From positions 5,270,001-5,334,000 of the forward strand of contig JANTQA010000048.1 in assembly GCA_027625915.1 (NCBI GenBank): DNA of 64,000 bases, given 5' to 3'. The stretch is from Anaeramoeba flamelloides (Eukaryota; Metamonada; Anaeramoebidae). The position numbers and the translations under genes were made by a program. The notes under the pieces are model-generated. The model worked only from the letters and a program-made list of their open reading frames with translations, was not told where the DNA came from and did no database searches. Positions 38,052 through 47,730 of the stretch are shown piece after piece (the first letter of the stretch is position 1; each line of letters opens with the position of its first letter).

Positions 38052-38122
38052 GGCCTAATAGTTTAGTGGAAGAATGGTAGTTTAGGGAACTATTGACCCG
38101 TGTTCGATTCTCGGTTAGGCCC
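38052..38122 (+). tRNA. trnP-AGG: tRNA-Pro (anticodon AGG)
   Basis: 71 nt, no intron. The acceptor GGCCTAA/TTAGGCC is perfect. The D arm is GTTT-AGTGGAA-GAAT. The anticodon stem GTAGT/ACTAT carries loop TTAGGGA, so the anticodon is AGG (wobble A presumably becomes inosine). The T arm CCGTG-TTCGATT-CTCGG has one T-T mismatch. The discriminator is C, as is usual in eukaryotic tRNA-Pro. A T run begins at 38124. Confidence 0.95.
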
Positions 38123-38123
38123 C

Positions 38124-38131
38124 TTTTTTTT
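38124..38131 (+). terminator. RNA polymerase III terminator of tRNA-Pro
   Basis: A run of T residues starts directly after the CCC that ends the tRNA gene, the normal Pol III stop signal. Confidence 0.75.
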
Positions 38132-38980
38132 ATATATAAAGAATCTTTTTTTTTAGTACAACAAGTCTACAACCATTTTTAATCTTTTAGATCTCTTTTT
38201 TTACAGTTGTTCATAAAAAAATTCTATTCTAAAAACTCAAATTTGAAAATAATTTTTAAATTTTTATTCGACTTTAAGATTTTTTTGAAACAATCAAAAT
38301 TAAAACAATAAATCAATTTTTTTAACGATCCAATATCTTTTAAAGGTCTCTTTATTGATGACAAATTGCTGTAAAAGGAAATTGTAAGATGTTATAATTG
38401 CCTAAAATCAAACCGAAAAATTGAACATTTTTTTTTCAAATAAAAATTGTATTATTTTATCTTAAAAACCTATCTGGTAAAAAACCCATTTAATACAAAC
38501 GCCCACACATTAAAGTCTATTTAATATGAATCTCAAATCCAATAATTCATTTTTTGGATTTTTCAAATAAATTTGTAATTTCAGATGTTTAAAAAACCTA
38601 CTTTAACTATTAATAAAAGATCTCCTTAACATTAACATTTTAGATTATCAGGAAATCATATGTTATGATATCTCTATCTTGAAGCATGTATAAATGGTTC
38701 TCAAAAATTCCAAAATAGATATATTGAGTTTAAAAGTTTTTAATAATTTTTGTGATTGTTTGATCCTTTTTCAATACACCAGTTCCAACCCTACCATTAA
38801 ATCTATGATAAACCAAAAATTTAATTTCTATCTCATACTTTACTTTTTAGTGCCGGTTTTATAGTTATTTGATTCTTATTACAAAACATGGAATTTTACA
38901 AGAGAACAAAAATTTCTAAAAGAAAAAATTTCAAAATTTGAATTTTTTACTCCAAACGTTATGGATTATCAATAATTTAT

Positions 38981-39471
38981 AGTAGGGAAAAAAATACCGG
39001 ACATGAAAAAAATCCCGGACAAGATCTTTAATTGTGAGTATTAGTAAAATTTTTGTCTAATTTCAGTCAAATCCTTATTATAAATAAACAATTTTTTTAT
39101 GAGATTAGTAATAAATCTACCTAAAGTTCATCAAAGTAAGGTGTCTCTAGAATACTTGAGTAATTGTTTGATAGCCATATGTTGATCAACTTTTTTTGAA
39201 AAACAATGGAGTTTTATAGAGGTTTACTAGAGTTTGGAAAATGATATTTTTTCTTCTTGTTTTTTGATTAATTGAATAGTGTTTTGAACAAGTGTGATTT
39301 CATTAATCATCATTCTAATAAGTGGGGGAGTTATAATTGAAAAAGTTCGATTCTTAAAAAAAGGAATTTGATTACAAATAAATGAAATTACACAATCAAT
39401 TTTCATAATTATTCCAATTAAAAATCTTGTCCGGGATTTTTTTCATGTCCGGTATTTTTTTCACTGCTTTA
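38981..39471. mobile_element. MITE family 2, copy 3 (best ends)
   Basis: It runs from TAGTAGGGAAAAAAATACCG to CGGTATTTTTTTCACTGCTT, with a second inverted block (AATCCCGGACAAGAT). The flanks carry CAATAATTT on both sides, a likely 8-9 bp target duplication. It is about 95% like the copy at 21959. Confidence 0.85.
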
Positions 39472-39776
39472 CAATAATTTTCAGGTTTTTTGTGGATCTT
39501 TAATTTCTAAAGACCTTAAAATGAAAAGGCAAGACCATTTCAAAGAAATTATTAAATTTTATCTTCGATCTTTAGAAGCTACGTTTTGGATTTTTGAATT
39601 TATTTCATACTGGTATTTGAATTAGAAATTCGACACTATTTTTACTTGATTTTCTATATTTTTCTATACAAATACAGACTTTTAAAAGAAGTAGGTTGAG
39701 GTTGGAATTTATGCTATTTATTTGAAAAAGGAAATTTAAAATGAACTGAAAATGAATCCCTTTTGAATTTCAAATA

Positions 39777-40264
39777 CTACAGTGATCAAAATAATTCGCT
39801 CACAAAGGCTATAATCCGTGTTTCAAAATATTATCCGTGCTTTTTTTTCTTCTTGTACCAAGGTAACATCCAATCTACTACCCAATAGTATACCTAAGTT
39901 TAAATCAATTTTGAAAGTAAAGTCTTTGATATTTTAAGTAAAATTTAAATTATGAATACAAATAGTTGAAAATTTTCCATAATATTCTCAGTTTTTTTAA
40001 ATTTTTTTGTTTTTTTAATGATTAAAATTTTCTTAAATAAATTTACTCTATTTTTTGAGATAAATTTTACAATTTGATCTTTCATTTTTAGAATTTGCTT
40101 TTTAAATAATAGAACTTTAAGAAACCAATACCATATTTTTTTAGTGTTTATTATTGGTTTCTTTGATTGGTTAATGTATTGGTTAACTATAATAAAAAAA
40201 CACACTTTTTATTTTGAAACACGCATTAAATTTTTTTACACGCTTTATTTTAACGAGAGTAGTA
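39777..40264. mobile_element. MITE family 1, copy 3
   Basis: It starts TACAGTGATCAAAATAATTC and ends CGCTTTATTTTAACGAGAGTA. The interior matches copy 2 in inverse orientation (TTGATCTTTCATTTTTAGAA, ATAGAACTTTAAGAAACCAA). Confidence 0.8.
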
Positions 40265-40351
40265 TAAAACAAGATTTTTTTTTTGTGTTTCAAATAAGAA
40301 ATTTTTTGAAAATTCCTATTTCAAATCATAAAATTTTGTGATAGTTTACAA

Positions 40352-40809
40352 CTGTTGAGAGAAAAATATTAGACAGAGAAAAATAGTTGGAAAGCAATTT
40401 TAATTGGGAACATTACTGAAAATGATTTTTAATTTCTTTCATTTGTGAAATAACTAAAGAAAATAACAATAATATACTTGTTAGAATAACAATTAATCTA
40501 ATTCTACCTTTTCAAAACCTTATCTCTTATAATCTAAGGCAAGTTTAAAAATTACCATTTTCAGAATTAATAGTAAACTTTACTAAAACTTGGATTTTTG
40601 TTAAAATAGCATGATCTACTTTAGTTATCAACCATTCAAATGAGTATTCTACACACACTTCAGATTAATCAACTTATAACACATTTAAACCTGGATTTAT
40701 ATAAAAATCACCTAGTTATCAATAAGATTTGATTTTCAATTATACTAAGGTTACCAAATAAAAATGAATTCCAACCATTTTTCTGTCTCCAACATTTTTC
40801 TCTCAACAG
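40352..40809. mobile_element. MITE family 8 (CTGTTGAGAGAAAAAT ends)
   Basis: About 458 bp with about 40-bp terminal inverted repeats: CTGTTGAGAGAAAAATATTA at the left, and ACATTTTTCTCTCAACAG at the right with CCAACCATTTTTCTGTCTCC inside. A partial relative with ATAATTTTTAATTGGGGAAC lies near 37290. Confidence 0.8.
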
Positions 40810-41643
40810 AAACAGAAGATTACTTTTTTGTATTTAACAGAGTTAGAAAGTCAATTTCTATATCTCTCAAAGTTCACAGTAGGTTTTTAATGGCTGTGAT
40901 CTTCCTGTCGTGAATTAGAATTAGTTTAAAGGTTCATACTCTCAACAACAATTCGAAATTTTCAAATATTTTATTGGTGATATTCTGACTAACACATTTT
41001 GGAGATTCCAAGTGTTTAAATTTCTGATCTACAAAAGAAACCCAGAAAAGAAAAATTTTTTCAGTTAAAATCAAATTTTTTTTTCCTTTTTTTCTGAAAA
41101 GAAATTATTTTAAATTCTTTTTATTTCTCACCTTAAAAAAAGTTTTTACCCTGTTTATTAACATTTCCATCCTTATTATACAATACTATTTGCTACAAAA
41201 TAAGTGGAACAAAATTTTCATTCAGTTGACCAAAAAAAGGTTTTCAAATCATGAAAAATTTCAATTGTATAATTCTTATAAATCAGATTTAATTATTAAT
41301 TTACCTTTATAGAATTGGGGACTTTGTTTTTTTGTTTTAATTCTTGAAATTTGATTATTTTGGAAAGTTGAATAAAAATTTTGGTCTTTTTATTTAGCAA
41401 TTAACAGTAAAAAGTCTTTTTTGCCATAAAAAAAAATGTCCACAAAGTTAACCCAATTTAAATCTATAAATATTTAAAAAATTATTAAAAATGAAATATC
41501 TAAAGAAATGAAAATTCTTATTTTATGAAGATTTTTTGCCCCGTTGATGGATATTTCCATCAGCATAAATTCAATAACAATTCTTTATTGCCAGGAATAT
41601 TAATATAAAGATTTTTTTTCTTTTTTGGGATAATTCTTTTGGT

Positions 41644-41820
41644 TAAGGAACTAGCCTTTATTATTAATTTTGGGCCAATTTCTTGATAAGGATTACTTAT
41701 CTAGTCACATTTTTAATATTGAAAATAAACAGGCTTTTTCAAATCTAAGTAATTGACAAAAAAATTTCTCAATCCCTATTACATTTCGGTAAAAAAATTA
41801 AACCGAGATTATTCCCTTTC
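41644..41820. mobile_element. MITE family 4, copy 3
   Basis: It starts AAGGAACTAGCCTTTATTAT and ends AAACCGAGATTATTCCCTTT. The core AATATTGAAAATAAACAGGC is nearly identical to copy 1. Confidence 0.75.
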
Positions 41821-42674
41821 TCAAAAAAAAAAAAAAAAAATGATCTATAAAACCGATTTAACTATGATTATATTATTTTAAAAAGTATGAATATAATTAT
41901 TATATTTTTAAAGTCATTTACGAATTTTTACTCAATAAACAGTGTATTTGTTCTCAAGTGAAATATGATTTTTTAAAATAAAATTTTCTTGAAGATATTT
42001 GGGAATTAAGTGATTTAATGTTCAAAATTCAAAATCTGTTTTTATTATTCCAAAAAAGGAATTGAATTGGTTTTTCATTATTTTAATAAATAAGACAAAA
42101 CTATATATTGTTCAAAAATATATTTCAAAATTGAAAATTTTTTTGCAATTTTTTTTACAATTTTTGAAAATCAGAAAACAACTTTTTCGAAACCTTAAAG
42201 AAAAAATTTTTTTTTGTATAATAGATCTCAATTTAATTGATATACTGTTGTTAAGCTTCTAACGAATATTCATTTGTTGAATCACCCATACCACTATTAG
42301 TTTTATTGGCTAAGATTGGAATTGAAATATTAATCAAAGAAAAAGAAACAAAATAAAAAATTTGCTTTCGAAATCAATACTTTCCAACATAAAACTAAAG
42401 AATCTGTCTTCACAATCTGCAAGAATTAACTTAATTTTTTAATAAAATAATAGGTTTCTTTTTTTAGTTAAATATAGGAAACATGTTAATTTTGGATTTC
42501 AATAAATAGACACAACTAAATAAATTGTTACAAAGGGGCTAATTCATCCATTTCATCAGTCAAAACACAAATTAAAAAAAAAAAAAAAATTAGTCAGAAT
42601 CTTTCCCAGATTTCCTTTTACTTTTCAACTAAATACTACTCTTTTAAATATAAATTTTCTCCTAATAAAAGAAA

Positions 42675-42798
42675 CCCTTTTTCAGTCAAAGTCACCCAAT
42701 TTTATTGAAGAAATAAATACATTCTATGAGTTTAATTCGTTATTCGTCGAAAAATAAAATTTCAATTTTTAGATCAATATCATTTTTTCTATTTTTGT

Positions 42799-42846
<48 letters not shown>

Positions 42847-43206
42847 TTAAATTGAAAAAAAAAAAGTTTAAAACTCAAAAATAACATTCAGAAAAGTGAT
42901 TTTTTGTGCGTTCTTTTAAAATTCATCGATTTACAAGTAAAAAATAATATTGTCAACAATTTTAATTTCCAAAAGAAATTTAGAATTTTGCATGAGAAGT
43001 TACAATGAAAAGAGCACAAAAAATTTTTTAACATTTTTTTTTTTTTTTTTGAAATTTATGGTTTTTTCAGGCTTTTTTTTTATAATTATCAGCTATAATC
43101 CAAATTGTATTATTTCTGGTATTTCTAAACAATCTAGTTTTGTTTTTTCTTGCAAAAAAATTGACTTTTTCATTTTTAACTGGGCCACTTTGGGTGAAAT
43201 GCGGTT
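42675..43206. mobile_element. Element family 5, copy 2
   Basis: The left end is CCCTTTTTCAGTCAAAGTCACCC-like and the right end is GGGCCACTTTGGGTGAAAT. A poly-T run of about 46 bases occupies 42797-42841. The interior parallels the copy at 20190-20746. Confidence 0.7.
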
Positions 43207-43502
43207 TAGATTGATATTTGGCCATTGTTTAAAAAGGGAAAGAAAAAAGATTATGCCTTTGGGGTTTTATGTTGAGGATTATTGAGGTAATCTTGAAATT
43301 AAAACAATAAAAAATAATTAAAATTGGAAAGTTCTAAATATGAATTTTTAACTATGGTAATATTATTGTTTTAGTTTTATTTTTTTTTTTTTTGATTGTG
43401 AAATGGAATTAAATAAAAAAAATCTCAATATAAAAATTATTAAAAGTAGTGATCATTAGTAAAAAAAGTATTAATTTATTTTAACACAAAATTTATACAT
43501 AA

Positions 43503-43850
43503 ATGTAAAGGCGAGTATTTGGAAAAATAGTGTTTTTATAATTTTCAGGATAAATAGAGTTGAAGAATTTAACAAAATTTTTTTACTAGTAAACATAATA
43601 TTTGATTATCTTAGATGACTAATTATAATTTGAATCAAAAAAACCATTTGTAAATTAAACATCTTTCATTTTTTTTTTAAAAAAATCATATTTCAAAAAA
43701 GTATTTGTATTCACCAAAGGTTTTAAGATTGAAAATCTCTTTGAGTTCAAAAATAAAAAAAAATGTATTTTGTTTTTGATTACAAAAATTTGGATAAATG
43801 TAGGAAACTCATGATTTATCAAAAAAATTGTAAAAACTGGGTTTTTTTTT
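43503..43850. mobile_element. MITE family 6, copy 2
   Basis: Diverged ends: GGAAAAATAGTGTTTTTATA at the left; TTTATCAAAAAAATTGTAAA then AACTGGGT at the right. It has the same subterminal ACAAAAATTTGGATAAATG block as copy 1. Confidence 0.65.
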
Positions 43851-43869
43851 TTTTTTTATTTTTTAGGCG

Positions 43870-44340
43870 GGGGGGGTGTGGTAATTTCCTCTCGTAGCTG
43901 ATATGTTTTGCATAATTTAAAAGGGTGGAGTAAAATCATAAATTTTTCTATATTCTTTTGAATCCTGGAAAACTGCCATAAGGTTTTCTTGCGTTTTATG
44001 TTTATTTGGAAAATCAATAGATTTTATTAATAAAACAGAAAATTCAAAAAAACCTAACGAAAATCAATAGATTTTCAAAATAAAGCAGAAAATATCAAAA
44101 AAAACCTAGAAAACTTTCGAAATAAAACAAAAAACCTCAAGAAAACTGCCTTTAAGTCTTTTTTTTAATTTTAGAAATAACTGAAAATTTTATATTTTTT
44201 CTTTTAATTTCAAAAATTAAAAGTCCTACTGTCATTTTTTCCATAATTTGAAAGAATTGAGTAAAAATAGAATTTTTTTTATTTCTAAAATTAAAAACCT
44301 AGAAACTCTACGGAACTCCTACAGTTTTTCCCTAATTTCG
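43870..44340. repeat. Hairpin-module repeat block
   Basis: It contains repeated inverted pieces such as AAATCAATAGATTTT, AAAACCTAGAAA and TTGAATCCTGGAAAACTGCC, and the ACTCTACGGAACTCC motif also seen near 62.9 kb. It directly abuts a LINE fragment on the right. Confidence 0.55.
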
Positions 44341-44344
44341 AAAT

Positions 44345-44700
44345 TTTTAGTCTAGACATTTTAATAATGAATCATACTTTTCCTTATCATTAAAAGATGA
44401 CAAGATATATAATGAGTGTTTATTTTGAAAAATACCCAAAATATTATTTTTATTGTTTGTGATAATTTGAATTAATTTTATAATCCAAAATGTTCGATTT
44501 TTTTCATAAATTGGGCAATCACACAAAAAAATAAAAGATATCTTCATCTATTTCTTGGTTTAAATTTTTCATATATAAATTATTAAATTTTTTTTTTGTT
44601 TTATTCTTATGATAAGCATAAGAATATCTATTTAGATAATTTGTAAATTTTTTTGGCTTTAATATTGTAAGTAGAACACTTTCATTTTAAATATTTTCTG
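44345..44700 (-). mobile_element. LINE 3' fragment (zf-RVT region)
   Basis: The minus strand reads FLCDCPIYEKNRTFW, the zinc-binding end of a LINE reverse transcriptase protein (consensus HFFWNCP...N...W in the copy at 51 kb), followed by the same A/T-rich helical segment. It is 5'-truncated. A family-4 MITE lies just upstream of it in the LINE's own direction. Confidence 0.8.
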
Positions 44701-44745
44701 AAGTTAGGTTTTTTTTTTTAATTTGAGTATAAAACAGAAAATTTA

Positions 44746-44922
44746 AGGGGTTAGTCTCTATTATTTTATTTTTTTGACCAATTTATAAATAAGGATTCCT
44801 TATCTAGAAATACTTTTAATATTGAAAATAAATATCGTTATACATTTAGGTAATTGTCAAAAAAATTTCTCAATCCTTATTAAATTTTTGGAAAAAATGT
44901 AACCGAGATTAGTATCTTAATA
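44746..44922. mobile_element. MITE family 4, copy 4
   Basis: It starts AAGGGGTTAGTCTCTATTAT and ends ACCGAGATTAGTATCTTAAT. The core TCCTTATCTAGAAATACTTT is shared with copy 2. Confidence 0.75.
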
Positions 44923-45080
44923 AAATTTTCTGTTTATTTCAAAAATTAATAAAACAGACCCATTAGCATTCCAGGATTTTTAAGAATATAGTAGATTCTT
45001 TGATTTTACTCTATTCTTTTATACACTGGAAAAGTATGTTTGGTTTTCTTGAGTTTTTCTGTTTTATTTGGAAAATCAAT

Positions 45081-45560
45081 AATGTTGTTAAAATAAAGTA
45101 TGCAGAAAATTTTAATGTAAGTTTCAAAATAAATTGCGTGTTTTTTTGTTTCTATAAGACCTATACATCAACCGATCAAAGAAACCAACAATAAACCCTA
45201 ATTAAATATTGTATTGGTTTCTTAAAGTTCTATTATTTATCAATAAATTATAAAAATGAAGGATCAAATTGCAAAATTTATCTCGAAAAATAGAGTAATT
45301 TTTTAAGAAAATTTTAAAAAATAAATAAAACGAAAAAATTTCAAACAAAATGAGAAAATTATAAAATATTTTCAACTAATTGTATTAATAATTGAAATTT
45401 TATTGAAAATATCAACGTGTTTACTTCCAAAATTGATTTGAACTTAGGTATACTATTGAGTAGTAAATTGGATGTTGCATTGGAACAAGAAGAAAAAAAA
45501 GCATGGACGATATTTCGTAACACTGATTATAGTCGTTTGCACGCATTATTTTGATCACTC
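45081..45560. mobile_element. MITE family 1, copy 4
   Basis: It runs from TGTTGTTAAAATAAAGTATG to GCATTATTTTGATCACTC. The interior matches copy 2 in the same orientation (ACCTATACATCAACCGAT, AATGAAGGATCAAATTGC). Confidence 0.85.
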
Positions 45561-47730
45561 AAGATTTTACCATAAAAGAAAACCTTAAAAAAGGCCAAGT
45601 CCCTAAACTGTACTCCCCGTCACTTGATGACACTGATAGTTGTTTATCTTGTTATCATACATAATAATTTTTTTAAGTATTCCTGAACTTTCCATCAAAC
45701 AGTCGATTTTTTACAACATTCCATATTTACACCAGTTTAAGAAATTTTTTAATAGTCATACCAACCATGGCTCACTCAAGGCATTCGAACCTAATTACAA
45801 CACACTTTAATTATAGGCACACCTTTGGTACACTAATCCCGTCAAAAGAATTGATATTGGTATTTGAATTATAAAATGGGAAATATTTTCATTTCGTTTT
45901 CATGCATTTATCATATAGAAAGTCACAAATCGCAACCCCTTTCTTTTGCAAACTCGATTTAAAAAAAAGAATAATGGAAAAGGAAGTAAAAATTATTTCT
46001 CATTTAATATCCAAATCCTTGTTATATAACTCAAATTCAAGATCTCAATTTAAAGATCGATGTTACAGAAAAGTCCAAATAAGGAGTTTCAGAAATCCAA
46101 ATCAAAAAGATACATCTTCAACTATAAGAAGAATTTACAATTTAAAAAAAAATCAAAACAAATACAAGTTTGCTCTATACACAAACGAAAAAGATTCAAA
46201 ATAATAGCTTTTTTGATTCAATTTAAAATGGTTTTTTATCGGATTTAAACCCTCTTTGAGCAAAAATTTTGTCGTCCAACACAAAAAATTTTTATTTTTT
46301 GATTTTTGCTTTAAATTTTTATGAAATATTTTTTCGATTTTTAAAATAAAAAAAATAAAAACACTTTTTACCAAAATTTTTAACAATAATTGTTTTTCCT
46401 AATATCTTTGTTAATTTTGTCGAAAAATTTTTTTTGCTCTCAAAGTTAATGATTGTAATTAAAATGTGTGTTAAAAATACATTTTTCTCGAGATCAAAAC
46501 CTGTTCAAAATAGGTATCCTCTCACGAATTATTTCAATGAAACCCAAAAGTTTAAAATGTTGATCAGCCAAAAAAAAGAGGCTAGGACTCTTTCTCTCGT
46601 TGCTATAAAATTTTTGTCTTCTGTTAACAGAGAATAATTTTTTAGAAATTCAGAAGAAAATTTGTAAAAATTTGGAACTTTTTTGAAATTTAAGAAAATT
46701 AAGAATTCATTTCGATTAAGAACATTTATAACCTATAGTCTTGAAGAAGTCACATTTTTACTATGTTTTTGGTTTTCTTCGATTCAACAAAAAGTCTAGA
46801 TTTGCTTTAAAATTTTTGATATATTTTATATTTTGTAATTTTCAAACTTTTTTCCTCTAGTAATGTAATATGTTGTTTGAATAAGCTTCTTTAAAGAACT
46901 GAGATTGGAATTTTTGTTAATAAATTCTTTGTTGTGAAATTTATTTATTGTTTTTGATTTCCAAATTGGAAAAAATACAACTTACCATAAAAAAAAAAAA
47001 CCAATCATAAATTTACATTCAAAATCAAATTACTGAAGTATTTTTGAATTAGGATCATTTTTTAAAATTTTTTTGATACCCCAAAATCGTTCCCATTTTG
47101 TTAAAATGATTAAAATAGATCAAGCAAATTCAAGTCGGATGTGAAATAAAACACACAAAACTGTTCTTTTAAAGAATCCTCAATTCTGTGAACTATTATT
47201 TACTTTTCTTAATTGCAAATAGTTTTCTTTTTGAAAAAATTTATTTGCTTAAAAAATTAGTCTAATTTGGGTAAATAAGTTGAAAATAAACAGTAGAACA
47301 CCAGGAATTCATTTTTCTTGAAAAAAATCTTCCAAATACAACTGTACTGATAAAATGGTAAAAGGAAATCAATTAGACTTAGTAAAAAAAAAATTGAGTT
47401 TTTTTTGTAACCAATTGGAGAACACTAAAAGAAGGGAAAAAGAGAGTAACTTCAAAATAAGCTGATTTTAAAAACTATCAATTCCAAAATTTAGAATTAT
47501 TTTAAATTAACAACCAAATAATTGTTCCAAAGTGTTCATGAAATTCGAACATTTTTTGCTCAAAAAAAAACAAGTATGGTGAAAACAAGAAGAGAACAAA
47601 ACCGATAATTTAACAACATAAAATATAACATTGGAATTTTAAAGATCGGATTTCTCATATTTCATTATTTTTTTATTTTCCAAAAATAAAATTTTTAATT
47701 TTGTCTAAAAGAATAATTATTTTTTAAAAA

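Larger units (their letters stand above)
38777..40896. mobile_element. Family 7 element (CCAGTTCCAACCCTACC ends) holding three other MITEs
   Basis: The left end is CACCAGTTCCAACCCTACCA beside TA, and the right end is CACAGTAGGTTTTTAATGGCTG. Pieces between match the intact copy at 57840-58346 (AATCTATGATAAAC, AATTTCTAAAGACCTTAAAA, TAACAGAGTTAGAAAGTCAA). Three insertions split it: family 2 at 38981-39471, family 1 at 39777-40264 and family 8 at 40352-40809. Removing them leaves about 0.7 kb. Confidence 0.85.
24843..47730. other. Gene-poor block between the 7TM and G-alpha genes
   Basis: About 23 kb in which I find two tRNA genes and one isolated exon-like frame (34319-34492) but no other supported protein gene. 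Listed separately are more than a dozen transposon copies. Long open frames here are homopolymer-driven or lie inside repeats. The stretches about 25930-28715, 28890-30290, 30365-32385 and 45565-47730 hold nothing I can name. Weak similarity between about 28200-28330 and 45920-46040 may mark one more diverged repeat. Confidence 0.6.

Noticed and set aside
45902-46204. 100-codon Lys-rich plus-strand frame
   Set aside because: It has no recognisable domain, and the region resembles a noncoding stretch near 28.2 kb. The composition follows local A-richness, so it is probably chance.
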